From: Sphingobium sp. YR768
GTDB lineage: Bacteria; Pseudomonadota; Alphaproteobacteria; Sphingomonadales; Sphingomonadaceae
NCBI RefSeq assembly: GCF_900111125.1
Contig: NZ_FOGE01000003.1
Coordinates: 186,001 to 250,000 of the forward strand
Direction: 5' to 3'
Length of the DNA stretch: 64,000 nt
Part shown: piece after piece, positions 37,569-45,911 of the stretch
How positions within the stretch are numbered: position 1 is the first letter of the stretch
Layout of the letters: each line of letters begins with the position of its first letter
The notes under the pieces: generated by a model
What the model saw: the letters and a program-made list of their open reading frames with translations, nothing else
Told to the model about the DNA's origin: nothing
Database searches by the model: none
Program-made: the position numbers and the translations under genes

Positions 37569-38681
37569 TTATTTGGGGCCGTGGCCCAGCGCCAGATAGT
37601 CGTCCGACTGCATTTCCATCAGGCGCGACACCGTGCGTTCGAACTCGAACGCCCCGTCGCCTTCAGGATAGAGGCGCATCGGCTCCGCATCGGCGGAGGC
37701 CAGCAGCTTGACCTTATATTCGTACAGCGAGTCGATCAGCGTCACGAAACGCGCCGCCTCATTGCGCTTTTCCGGCCCCAGCACGGGGATGCCGACGATG
37801 ATCACCGTATGATATTTGCGCGCGATCGCCAGATAGTCCGGCGCGCCGCGCGCCTCCGCGCACAGCCGCTTGAAGGAGAAGACCGCGACGCCCTTCAGGC
37901 TCTTGGGCACATGCATGGTGCGCCCGCCTTGCACGACAATCTCTTCCGACGGCACCTTGGCCCGATCCTCGACCGAAAAGTCGGTCAGGCGGAAGAACGC
38001 CTCGGACAGCGACCTAGTCGCCTCCGGACCATTGGGCACATGCCATAATTTCGAGTCGCCCAGACGATCGCGCCGATAATCCACCGGACCGTTCAGCGTC
38101 ATCACGTCCAGCTTCACCTTTATGAGGTCGATGAAGGGCAGGAAGAGCTGGCGGTTGAGGCCATTTTTGTAGAGTTCGTCCGGCTCACGGTTGGATGTGG
38201 TGACGATCGTCACCCGCTTTTCCAGCAAACCCGTGAACAGCCGCGACATGATCGCCGCGTCGGCCATATTGTTGACGACCATCTCGTCGAAGCAGAGCAG
38301 CCGCGCCTCCTCCGCCAGCGACTCGACCACCGGCGGGATCGGATCGCCCGTCTCGGACTTGCGCGCCTCGGCGAGGCGCGCATGCACGTCGAGCATGAAT
38401 TCATGGAAATGCGCGCGCTTCTTGCGCTGGACATGCACGGTGTCGAAGAACAAATCCATCAGCATCGATTTGCCGCGCCCGACCCCGCCCCACATATAGA
38501 GGCCGCGCGGCGGCTCCGGCGCCTTGCGCAACAGCTTCCACAGCGTCGATCCGCGCGCCGGCGCCGCTTCCAGTTCCTGCTGCAACCGGTCGAGTCGCTC
38601 GGCCGCCGCCCGCTGGTCCGGATCGGCGCGCAATTCGCCAGCCTTTACCAGCGCGTCATAGCGGGCAATCACATGGGTCAT
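37569..38681 (-). CDS. zapE: Cell division protein ZapE / AFG1-like ATPase
   Basis: AAA-type ATPase that in E. coli associates with the Z-ring and is related to mitochondrial AFG1. From the ATG at 38681 (MTHVIARYDALVKAGELRAD) it has 370 residues, with Walker A MWGGVGRGKSMLMDLFF and Walker B RLLCFDEMVVNNMADA, then the LEKRVTIVTTSNREPDELY sensor region. The start overlaps the thioesterase gene by 4 bases; the longer open frame is rejected. AFG1 homologues act in respiratory-complex turnover, which fits an operon with sdhB. Confidence 0.93.
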   Translation of the reverse strand: MTHVIARYDALVKAGELRADPDQRAAAERLDRLQQELEAAPARGSTLWKLLRKAPEPPRGLYMWGGVGRGKSMLMDLFFDTVHVQRKKRAHFHEFMLDVHARLAEARKSETGDPIPPVVESLAEEARLLCFDEMVVNNMADAAIMSRLFTGLLEKRVTIVTTSNREPDELYKNGLNRQLFLPFIDLIKVKLDVMTLNGPVDYRRDRLGDSKLWHVPNGPEATRSLSEAFFRLTDFSVEDRAKVPSEEIVVQGGRTMHVPKSLKGVAVFSFKRLCAEARGAPDYLAIARKYHTVIIVGIPVLGPEKRNEAARFVTLIDSLYEYKVKLLASADAEPMRLYPEGDGAFEFERTVSRLMEMQSDDYLALGHGPK

Positions 38682-39139
38682 TTCGGGGTGGGCGCCTTGC
38701 GTATGGTGGCGGTCGATGCCGCGACCGGCTGACCATCTTGCGTGATCAGCATCCGAAGGAACATCAGCCGCCCGGTTTCCCGCAGCAATTCGACTTCGGC
38801 GAACAGGTCCGGCCCGACCTTGCCGGAGCCGAGATATTGCATGGACAGGTCGATGGTCACGCCATTGATCTGCTCGACATGCCCCAGCGCCCACAGACCG
38901 CCAAAATAGGCATGGTCGGCAAAGGCGGCCAGAAAGCCGCCATGCAGCGAATCGAGTCGGTTACGATGGCTGGAGCGGGTTTCGAGGCCCACCAGCGCCT
39001 TCGTCGCACTTTCGGCGCGCATATAACCGCGGCCGATGGCTTGCAGGAAGGTATCGGGATGCGGGTCGGACCATGCGGCCCAGCCCGCCCATTTCCCGTC
39101 GGTCAGCGGCTTCCCGCCCGCAACGCCGTCGCTCGTCAA
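38678..39139 (-). CDS. PaaI-family hot-dog thioesterase
   Basis: A 153-residue acyl-CoA thioesterase-like protein with the signature LDSLHGGFLAAFADHAYFGG (active-site region) and a following beta-sheet (INGVTIDLSMQYLGSGKVGPD). The start is a TTG one base after the sdhB stop; no nearby ATG would keep the full fold. It lies between sdhB and zapE with overlaps, so it is co-expressed with them. The acyl substrate is unknown. Confidence 0.85.
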   Translation of the reverse strand: MTSDGVAGGKPLTDGKWAGWAAWSDPHPDTFLQAIGRGYMRAESATKALVGLETRSSHRNRLDSLHGGFLAAFADHAYFGGLWALGHVEQINGVTIDLSMQYLGSGKVGPDLFAEVELLRETGRLMFLRMLITQDGQPVAASTATIRKAPTPK

Positions 39140-39140
39140 C

Positions 39141-39929
39141 TTACAGCTGCCGTTCGACCATCATCTTCTTGGTTTCGGCAATCGCCTTCGCCGGCGAAAG
39201 GCCCTTGGGGCAGACATTCGCGCAGTTCATGATGGTGTGGCAGCGGTACAGGCGGAAGGGATCTTCCAGATCGTCCAGACGCTCGCCGGTATATTCGTCG
39301 CGGCTGTCGGCCAGCCAGCGATAGGCCTGAAGCAGGATCGCCGGGCCAAGAAACTTGTCGCTGTTCCACCAATAGCTGGGGCAGCTCGTCGAGCAGCAGG
39401 CGCACAGGATGCACTCATAGAGGCCGTCCAGCTTCTCGCGATCGGCGGGCGACTGGAGCCGCTCCTTGCCGCTCGGCGCCGGGCTGACGGTTTGCAGCCA
39501 GGGCTTGATGCTGTTGTACTGGGCGTAGAAATGGGTGAAGTCGGGCACCAGATCCTTGATCACGTCCATGTGCGGCAGCGGCGTGATGCGCACGTCCTTG
39601 CCGGCGCATTCGTCGATCGCAGTGGTGCAGGCCAGACCGTTGCGGCCGTTCATGTTCATCGAACAGCTGCCGCAAATGCCTTCACGGCACGACCGGCGGA
39701 AGGTCAGCGACGGATCATATTCATTCTTGATCTTCAGCAGCGCGTCCAGAACCATCGGGCCGCAATTATCCAGATCGATCTCGAACGTGTCATAGCGCGG
39801 ATTCTGACCGGAGTCGGGATCGTAGCGATAGACCTTGAAGCTGCGCACATTGGTCGCGCCGGCGGGCGCGGGATGGGTCACGCCCTTGCCGCTGATCTTG
39901 CTGTTCTTGGGCAACGCAAATTCGGCCAT
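39141..39929 (-). CDS. sdhB: Succinate dehydrogenase iron-sulfur subunit
   Basis: Carries electrons from the flavoprotein to quinone in complex II. The 262-residue protein has the [2Fe-2S] motif [21 protein letters not shown], the [4Fe-4S] motif [16 protein letters not shown] and the [3Fe-4S] motif [15 protein letters not shown]. It is the first gene of its operon. The usual partners sdhC, sdhD and sdhA are not adjacent: upstream lies a divergent transferase gene. Confidence 0.97.
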   Translation of the reverse strand: MAEFALPKNSKISGKGVTHPAPAGATNVRSFKVYRYDPDSGQNPRYDTFEIDLDNCGPMVLDALLKIKNEYDPSLTFRRSCREGICGSCSMNMNGRNGLACTTAIDECAGKDVRITPLPHMDVIKDLVPDFTHFYAQYNSIKPWLQTVSPAPSGKERLQSPADREKLDGLYECILCACCSTSCPSYWWNSDKFLGPAILLQAYRWLADSRDEYTGERLDDLEDPFRLYRCHTIMNCANVCPKGLSPAKAIAETKKMMVERQL

Positions 39930-40035
39930 CGCTCGTCGAGCCTCTTCGAAAGATGTCTGTCAGTTGGGGGTCCGCATAACGAAAATTCCGCAAAGGTCCA
40001 GCACTGAGGACCATGAATCTGCCGCTAAACCCTTG

Positions 40036-40052
40036 TTGCAAATCGCTTGCAA
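40036..40052. promoter_or_regulatory. TTGCAA-N5-TTGCAA palindrome between sdhB and the TagF-like gene
   Basis: TTGCAAATCGCTTGCAA has perfect 6-base half-sites in direct register with the box upstream of mdh (TTGCAATTCGTTCGCAA); 14 of 17 positions agree. It sits about 110 bases upstream of sdhB and about 80 bases upstream of the divergent gene, so it could control either. Confidence 0.5.
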
Positions 40053-40133
40053 TTCCCGGGCCTTCCTTCGCCCGCCGCTTGCTTCCTCCACCAGCCACGC
40101 TACGGCAGCGAAATCCGAGGGAATATATTCAGC

Positions 40134-41225
40134 GTGACGACCGACATCGCCTTTCTCGCCATTGCCGAGGCGCAGCAGCTGTATCACTGGCTGCCGGCCG
40201 CGCTGGAACTGGCGCGCCGCCCGGACATGCGCGTCAGCATCCTGTCCCCTTCGGACCAGATTCTCGATCTGGTCGCCAGCTATGATCCGGCCGGCTATCT
40301 GGCGCGGGTCCGGCTGCGCCGCCCCCCTTCCCGCCCCGACTCGCTCTTCCGCCAGCCTTCACGGCTCGCGACCCTGCTGCTCAACTATTGCACCATCGCT
40401 CGCTTCCCGACGCTGGTGACGACGGAGATCAGCAGTGCCTGGCTGCGCTGCGTCCCCGGCTTTCGCTCGCGCCTGATCCTGATCAAGCATGGCGCGGGCG
40501 ACCGGGAGGGCGGCTACAAGAAGCGCCATGCCGATTTCGACCTCACTTTGGTCGCGGGCGAGAAGGATCGCCGCCGCATGATCGATCGCGGCCTGTGTGC
40601 ACCGGAGAATGTCGCGGTCGGCGGCTATCCCAAATTCGAGCTGAAGGCGCCGCGCCAGCGCTATTTCTACAATGACGATCCCGTCCTGCTCTACAATCCG
40701 CATTTCGATCCGGCTTTGTCCTCCTGGGTCAACCATGGCCCGGCGATGCTGGCCGCGCTGGAGACGCTGGAGGGCTGGAACGTCATCATCGCCCCGCATA
40801 CGAAACTCGCCAGAAAAGTGCCGCCGATCGTCAGCAGCGCGCCGCATATCCGCATCGACATGGGGAGCCGGCATTCGATCGACATGAGCTATACGATGAG
40901 CGCGGACGTCTATCTGGGCGACGTGTCGAGTCAGGTGTATGAATATCTGCTCCACCCGCGCCCCTGCATCTTCCTCAATCTCGACCATCGCGACGGGTCG
41001 ACGGATGCCTTCGCCCATTGGCGTCTGGGTCAGGTGATCGACAGCCCCGACGCCCTGCCCGCCGCGCTGGCGCAGGCCAATATTCTGCAACCCGGCTTCG
41101 TCGCGCTTCAGGAAGCCGCGATGCAGCAGTCGATCGATCTGTCGCCGGTCCCCGCCTCCGTACGGCAGGCCGACCTGATCCAGAATTTCGCCCTTACCCA
41201 AAATTCCCCTAAGAGTGCCGCATGA
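40134..41225 (+). CDS. TagF-like CDP-glycerol glycerophosphotransferase family protein
   Basis: A 363-residue GT-B-type transferase related to teichoic-acid polymerases. The GTG at 40134 is chosen because the upstream open frame has no family similarity. Marks are IKHGAGDREGGYKKRHADFDLTLV (119-140), VGGYPKFEL, YNPHFDPALSSW, APHTK (His222), and the donor-binding GDVSSQVYEYLLHPRPCIFLN (262-282), equivalent to the TagF DYSS-type motif. Predicted to transfer a CDP-activated polyol phosphate. It overlaps the CDP-alcohol phosphotransferase gene by 4 bases, suggesting they act in sequence. Confidence 0.78.
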   Translation: MTTDIAFLAIAEAQQLYHWLPAALELARRPDMRVSILSPSDQILDLVASYDPAGYLARVRLRRPPSRPDSLFRQPSRLATLLLNYCTIARFPTLVTTEISSAWLRCVPGFRSRLILIKHGAGDREGGYKKRHADFDLTLVAGEKDRRRMIDRGLCAPENVAVGGYPKFELKAPRQRYFYNDDPVLLYNPHFDPALSSWVNHGPAMLAALETLEGWNVIIAPHTKLARKVPPIVSSAPHIRIDMGSRHSIDMSYTMSADVYLGDVSSQVYEYLLHPRPCIFLNLDHRDGSTDAFAHWRLGQVIDSPDALPAALAQANILQPGFVALQEAAMQQSIDLSPVPASVRQADLIQNFALTQNSPKSAA

Positions 41226-42325
41226 GCCAGACCATCACCACCACCCTTGGCCCCGTCCGCCTCTTGGGCGAAAATGCGACGCCGATCTGGGGCATGTCCA
41301 ATGCCGAACGCAATCGCCGGATGGCGGAAAGCGCGGCCAAAAATGGCAGCGCGCTGGCGCCGGGCCATGAACTGCTCTTCAACCTCACTTATGCTTTCGA
41401 TCCGCTGCTGCTGCGCCTCGTGCTCGAAACGCCGGGCACCCTGTTCGTCTGGGCGGGCACCCCGATCGTGGGACAGGTCGCGCAGGGCGCCGATCCGCTG
41501 ACCGCGCCCCATGTCATCGACCTGTCGGACGGCCGCAAACTCTACAACCGCCAGCTTCGCAAGCTGGAACAGCCGATGGTCCGTGTGCTGGAGCCATCGT
41601 CCCGGCGGGAGATTGAGCGGCGCAGCTATTTCGGCGCCTATAAGGGCGTGACCGATATTCTGACCAAATATCTGTGGCCCGAACTGGCGCTGATCCTGAC
41701 GCGCATCGCCGCGCAGTTGAAGATGACGCCCAATATGGTGTCGGTGATCGGCGTCACTCTCTGCCTGCTCGCCACTTACCTGTTCGCCAAGGGCCTGTTC
41801 TGGACCGGCTTCCTGTCCGGCTTCATCTTCATGGTGCTGGACACGGTCGACGGCAAACTCGCCCGCTGCACCATCACCTCGTCCAAATGGGGCAATGTGA
41901 TCGACCATGGCGTCGACCTCGTCCACCCGCCCTTCTGGTGGTATTTCTGGGGCACCGGCCTTGTCTATTGGGGGCTGGGCCTGTCGGGCACGACCTTCAC
42001 CTTCATCATGACGGCGGTGATCGCCGGCTATGTGCTGCAACGGCTGATCGAGGGGATGTTCCTGAAGGACTTCAAGATGGACATCCATGTCTGGCGCCCC
42101 TTTGACAGCCAGTTCCGCCTGATCACCGCACGCCGCAACCCGAACATGGTCATCCTGTTCGTCGCGCTGCTGGCCGGTCGCCCGGACATCGGCCTGATCG
42201 CGCTGGCATGGTGGACCATCATTTCGCTGGTCGTCCACGCCGTGCGACTGGCGCAGGCCTATGCGGTAAAGCGCTCCGGCAAGCCCATCGTCAGCTGGAT
42301 GGACGAAGCGGAAGCCGCACTATGA
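41222..42325 (+). CDS. CDP-alcohol phosphotransferase family membrane protein with N-terminal extension
   Basis: A 367-residue protein whose C-terminal half (about 150-350) is a multi-span CDP-alcohol phosphotransferase. All eight signature residues are present: D207xxD210G211xxA214R215, G224, D228, D232. The N-terminal 140 residues (PIWGMSNAERNRRM..., FVWAGTPIVGQVAQG) resemble in layout the N-domain of fused inositol-phosphate cytidylyltransferase/phosphotransferase enzymes, but I see no intact nucleotide-binding motif, so this part may be degenerate. It would transfer an alcohol phosphate from a CDP donor; the separate nucleotidyltransferase downstream could make that donor. Overlaps its neighbours by 4 bases on both sides. 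Confidence 0.85.
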   Translation: MSQTITTTLGPVRLLGENATPIWGMSNAERNRRMAESAAKNGSALAPGHELLFNLTYAFDPLLLRLVLETPGTLFVWAGTPIVGQVAQGADPLTAPHVIDLSDGRKLYNRQLRKLEQPMVRVLEPSSRREIERRSYFGAYKGVTDILTKYLWPELALILTRIAAQLKMTPNMVSVIGVTLCLLATYLFAKGLFWTGFLSGFIFMVLDTVDGKLARCTITSSKWGNVIDHGVDLVHPPFWWYFWGTGLVYWGLGLSGTTFTFIMTAVIAGYVLQRLIEGMFLKDFKMDIHVWRPFDSQFRLITARRNPNMVILFVALLAGRPDIGLIALAWWTIISLVVHAVRLAQAYAVKRSGKPIVSWMDEAEAAL

Positions 42326-42759
42326 ACGCGACGATCGAGAAATTCGGCCATCCCGCGACCCTGATCGCAGAGTTCGAACACTGGGTCGTCCTGCTCCGCC
42401 CGGCCCAGCCGACTTTGGGATCGCTGGTGCTCGCGGCCAGGAGCGACGCGACGGCCTTCGGCGATCTGCCGGCAGAGGCCCATGCCGAACTCAAGACCGT
42501 CACCGCCACGATCGAGGCTGCACTGACCGGCGCCGTAAGCTACAGCAAGATCAACTATCTGATGCTGATGATGGTCGACCCCCACGTCCATTTCCACGTC
42601 ATCCCCCGATACGAGGGGGAACGGAGCGCGGCAGGCGTGACCGTGACAGATGCCGGCTGGCCGGGGCAACCTGACCTGGGCCAGGCGGTGAAACTGGACA
42701 GCAAAGTGGACAGTTTGCGCGACTGGCTGAAGGGCTGGTTTGACAAAGTCGTAGTCTAA
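42322..42759 (+). CDS. HIT-family hydrolase
   Basis: A 145-residue histidine-triad protein with the active-site HVHFHVIPRYEG near residues 92-103 and an upstream DPxV-like MLMMVDP. HIT proteins hydrolyse or transfer nucleoside monophosphates from substrates such as Ap4A or AMP conjugates. Starting at ATG 42322, it overlaps the phosphotransferase stop (ATGA). Its place in this operon hints at clearance of a nucleotide by-product (inference). Confidence 0.88.
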   Translation: MNATIEKFGHPATLIAEFEHWVVLLRPAQPTLGSLVLAARSDATAFGDLPAEAHAELKTVTATIEAALTGAVSYSKINYLMLMMVDPHVHFHVIPRYEGERSAAGVTVTDAGWPGQPDLGQAVKLDSKVDSLRDWLKGWFDKVVV

Positions 42760-42763
42760 CTCC

Positions 42764-42849
42764 CGTCATGCCAGCGAAAGCTGGCATCTCCCTTGTCTTT
42801 CAGGTGCATGATCAAAAGAAGTGAGATCCCAGCCTTCGCTGGGATGACG
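42764..42849. repeat. REPIN-like hairpin doublet (CATGCCAGCGAAAGCTGGCAT type), gene-less
   Basis: CGTCATGCCAGCGAAAGCTGG CATCTC, a spacer of about 30 bases, then GAGATCCCAGCCTTCGCTGG GATGACG in inverted order. It shows the same GCGAA-loop hairpin architecture as the other doublets. It lies between the convergent HIT and nucleotidyltransferase genes; the rest of 42850-42988 shows nothing clear. Confidence 0.88.
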
Positions 42850-42988
42850 AATGGGGGCGCCTGTCCTACCGCCACCCCTCTCCTTATCATGCCCTTGATG
42901 AGCCAAGCCACGACGCAACAATCATTCCCCAATAGGAAATGATATGTCGAAACTTGCGGGAAACATGCGAAGTTAAGCCCGCGAAATC

Positions 42989-43759
42989 CTATTTCGCGTA
43001 GCGCCCTTCGGCGGTCCATTTCGCAGTCAGGGCCTTGGCTGCCTCGACATCCTGATGAAAATCGACCTCCTGCCATTCCAGCCCCTCGATCGAGACGGTG
43101 CCGACGCGATTGCCCTTGGCGATGATGTCGATGGCGCGCAGATACCAGCGCTCGACGCCTTCGGGCGTGCGCATCATCTGCTCGATCTGGTTGCGGAAGA
43201 TCGCCGGACCTTCGCCGGTGAAGGCCAGCATGCCGATCGATTCGGCATTGGTGTCGGGCGGCAGCAGCCGCTTGCCGATATGATGCAGGCGGCCGGTCGC
43301 ATCCCGGTTCACCTTCATGTCGTCATCATCATATTCGCCGTCCGCCTTGATATCCACGGTCACGGTGATGGCGTCCTGCGCGCCGTTCACCAGTTTCGCG
43401 ACGATCTCGTCGGAAATGATGGTGTCGCCGTTCAGGATGATGAAGTCCCGGTCCATCTCCTCCCGCACGATCCAGCAGGTGCCAAGGTTATCGGCGACCT
43501 GAAAGAAGGGGTTGAAGACGGTGCGGATGCGCGCGCCGGTGTCGCGATAGAGTTGCAGCGCATGATCCTCGACCCGCTCGGTGCGGAAGCCGGTGACGAC
43601 GACGATGTCGGTCACGCCATTGGCCACCAACGCCGCGATCTGCCAGCTGATCAGGGTGCGACCGTTGAAATCGATCATGCATTTGGGCACGTCGCGGGTC
43701 AGCGGAAGGAGGCGCGAGCCCTGTCCGGCGGACAGGATGATGGCTTTGGTGATCGTCAT
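42989..43759 (-). CDS. MobA-like/LicC-like sugar- or polyol-phosphate nucleotidyltransferase
   Basis: A 256-residue NTP transferase from the ATG at 43759 (MTITKAIILSAGQGSRLLPL). It has the signature GQGSRLLPLTRDVPKCMIDFNG, the metal-binding FIILNGDTIIS and the C-terminal VSIEGLEWQEVDFHQDVEAA. Relatives include choline-phosphate and inositol-1-phosphate cytidylyltransferases, and this is more like those than hexose-1-P enzymes. In context it could make the CDP-alcohol used by the adjacent phosphotransferase and TagF-like enzymes. It is convergent with them. Confidence 0.82.
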   Translation of the reverse strand: MTITKAIILSAGQGSRLLPLTRDVPKCMIDFNGRTLISWQIAALVANGVTDIVVVTGFRTERVEDHALQLYRDTGARIRTVFNPFFQVADNLGTCWIVREEMDRDFIILNGDTIISDEIVAKLVNGAQDAITVTVDIKADGEYDDDDMKVNRDATGRLHHIGKRLLPPDTNAESIGMLAFTGEGPAIFRNQIEQMMRTPEGVERWYLRAIDIIAKGNRVGTVSIEGLEWQEVDFHQDVEAAKALTAKWTAEGRYAK

Positions 43760-43870
43760 GTGCCGGGCTTTAGTGCGCAATTGGGCCGAAAAAAAGGCGG
43801 CGTTTGCACTCCATCCCGCGCTGCCCTAAAGCGCGGCGTGCTTCCCCTATGAAGGACCAGTTTTCGGGTG

Positions 43871-45175
43871 ATGTTCAAGCGCGGATCGGGCGCGGCAGGC
43901 GACGGTTTCGCCCGCATCCTGGCCAATACCGGCTGGCTGCTGGGCGGCAAGGGCGTGGGCGCGGTGCTCAGCCTCGCCTATCTCGCCATCGTCACCCGCA
44001 CGCTGGGCGTTGCCGATTTCGGCCGCTTCGCGCTGGTGCTGAGCGCCGCCAATGTGGTCAAGGCGCTGGTCAGTTTCGACAGCTGGCAGATCGTCGTCCG
44101 CTATGGCCAGCCGCATCTGACGGAAGGGAATGGCGACGCGCTGAACCGCGTGCTGCGCTTCTGCATCCTGATCGATCTGGGATCGGCTGTGGCGGGCGGA
44201 CTGATCGCGGCGGCCATCATCCTGTTCTTCGGCAATCTGCTGGAACTGGGACCGGGCATGGGCGTACAGGTCTGGCTGTTCACCATGGTCATGATGATCA
44301 CCATCCGATCCAGCCCGACCGGCGTGCTGCGCCTGTTCGACCGGTTCGATTCGGCCGCCTTCGCCGAAACCATGATCCCGGTCGGGCGGATGATCGGCGC
44401 GGTCGTCGCCTGGATCCTGATGCCCGGCATCACCGGCTTCCTGATCTCCTGGGCCTTTGCCGAACTGCTCTGCGCGATCAGCTACTGGTATCTGGCCATG
44501 AAGGTGGGTGGCGACCGGATCGGCAACTGGCGCGCGGGCCGCGCGCTGGATGCGCGGCGCGAAAATCCCGGCATCATCGGTTTCCTGACCGCGACCAACC
44601 TGCAAACCAGCCTGTCCTCCATCGGCCAGCAGGTCGCGGTGCTGATCGTCGGCGCCTTTGTCGGCCCGGCGGGCGCAGGCCTTTATCGCCTCGCCAACCA
44701 GCTCGCCAATTCGCTGACCAAGATTTCCAGCCTCCTCTCCCGCAGCATCTTCGTGGAGCTGGCCCGTACCAGCACCCATGGCAAGGAAGCGCTGGGCGCC
44801 CTGTTCCGCCGCACCAACAAGCTGGCGCTGGTGGCGGGCGCGGTAATCATCGGCCTGATCGTGACGATCGGCCACCCGCTGCTGGGCCTGATCGCGGGCA
44901 AGGAATTCCTGCCCGCCTATCCGCTGCTGCTGATGCTGGGCGTCTCCGCCTGTATCGACCTGATCGGCGTCAGCTATCGCCCGCTGCTGATGGCGACAGA
45001 CCGGGCCGGCCTGTCGCTGCGCATCTCGGTCGTCGCGACTTTGCTGCTGCTGGGCCTGCAATCGGCGCTGCTGCCGCTCTACGGCACGAAGGGCGCGGCG
45101 ATGGCGAACATCCTGTCCTCGCTGGCCAGCTTTACCCTGATGGGCCTGGCCAGCCGCCGCGCGATAAGGGGCTGA
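43871..45175 (+). CDS. Wzx-like polysaccharide flippase
   Basis: A 434-residue integral membrane protein of the MOP/PST superfamily with about twelve hydrophobic spans (ILANTGWLLGGKGVGAVLSLAY at the N-terminus; NQLANSLTKISSLLSRSIFVEL mid-protein). The ATG at 43871 is used; a GTG directly before it is also possible. Family members flip lipid-linked glycans across the inner membrane. Divergent from the nucleotidyltransferase and closing the polyol-phosphate cluster, it could export the product. Confidence 0.88.
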   Translation: MFKRGSGAAGDGFARILANTGWLLGGKGVGAVLSLAYLAIVTRTLGVADFGRFALVLSAANVVKALVSFDSWQIVVRYGQPHLTEGNGDALNRVLRFCILIDLGSAVAGGLIAAAIILFFGNLLELGPGMGVQVWLFTMVMMITIRSSPTGVLRLFDRFDSAAFAETMIPVGRMIGAVVAWILMPGITGFLISWAFAELLCAISYWYLAMKVGGDRIGNWRAGRALDARRENPGIIGFLTATNLQTSLSSIGQQVAVLIVGAFVGPAGAGLYRLANQLANSLTKISSLLSRSIFVELARTSTHGKEALGALFRRTNKLALVAGAVIIGLIVTIGHPLLGLIAGKEFLPAYPLLLMLGVSACIDLIGVSYRPLLMATDRAGLSLRISVVATLLLLGLQSALLPLYGTKGAAMANILSSLASFTLMGLASRRAIRG

Positions 45176-45209
45176 TCGCGGGGTTTGTGGATGGCATTAC
45201 GTTATAAAT

Positions 45210-45327
45210 CCGTTCGTGCTGAGTAGGGACTGAGCTTGTCGAAGGCCCGTATCGAAGCATCCGCACCAAGGCCCAGTCCTTCGATACGCCATTTCGACTT
45301 CGCTCAATGGCTACTCAGGACGAACGG
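45210..45327. repeat. Long compound palindromic repeat
   Basis: Outer arms CCGTTCGTGCTGAG and CTCAGGACGAACGG enclose inner inverted segments (CTGAGCTTGTCGAAGG..., CCTTCGATACG, TTCGACTTCGCTCA). It looks like several copies of the CTGAGC/TCGAAG repeat nested into one about 118-base structure between convergent genes. Confidence 0.85.
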
Positions 45328-45363
45328 AAGTAAATAATCTCACGCGCATTCCGAACGGACGTC

Positions 45364-45792
45364 TTACCGCACCGGCGTCCATATCTGCGTCTTGCAGAAG
45401 AAGGCGATGCACCCCTGCACCTTCAACGTGCCATTGGCGTTGCGGCTGAGCTTGGACGCATAGCTTTTCCCGCTTTCGGGGTCATAGATCGTCCCCTTCC
45501 AGATGGCGCCATCCTCCTTGAACCCGGTCAGCAGGGCCAGCCCCACCAGCGGCTTGGATTGCAGCGCCGGATCGGGATTTTTGATGTCGGTCTGCGGGCG
45601 GCCGGGCGTGGGCTTCACGATCTTTTCGATACGGCCACAGACTTCCCTGCCGCACGGCGCGATCTGGACGATGGCCTTGCCCTCCACCGTGGCCCAGCGG
45701 CCGGTGACGGGCTGGGCGGCCTGCGCCGGCGTCGCGGCAATGGCGGCCCCCATGGCAAAAAAGGCGATTGCGGCTTTGTTCATGCGATCCAC
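45364..45792 (-). CDS. DUF2147 family secreted protein
   Basis: A 142-residue exported protein with a signal peptide (AAIAFFAMGAAIAATPAQAA). The mature domain is typical of DUF2147: VTGRWATVEGKAIVQIAPCG, CGRIEKIVKP, GLALLTGFKEDG, WKGTIYDPESGKSYASKL and a final QGCIAFFCKTQIWTPV. It is probably a small beta-barrel with a disulfide. The role is unknown; members occur widely in proteobacteria. It starts at the ATG at 45792 or three codons later. Confidence 0.85.
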   Translation of the reverse strand: MDRMNKAAIAFFAMGAAIAATPAQAAQPVTGRWATVEGKAIVQIAPCGREVCGRIEKIVKPTPGRPQTDIKNPDPALQSKPLVGLALLTGFKEDGAIWKGTIYDPESGKSYASKLSRNANGTLKVQGCIAFFCKTQIWTPVR

Positions 45793-45911
45793 TCCATATC
45801 TTTGGACCAGAGATAAGCAGGAAAAAGCCCGCCCGCCACCGCCTTTTTACGGGCGTGACGGGCGGGTTTCGGGGCGACGCTACGGCATCGCGTCCCTCTC
45901 CTGTAGGATTT

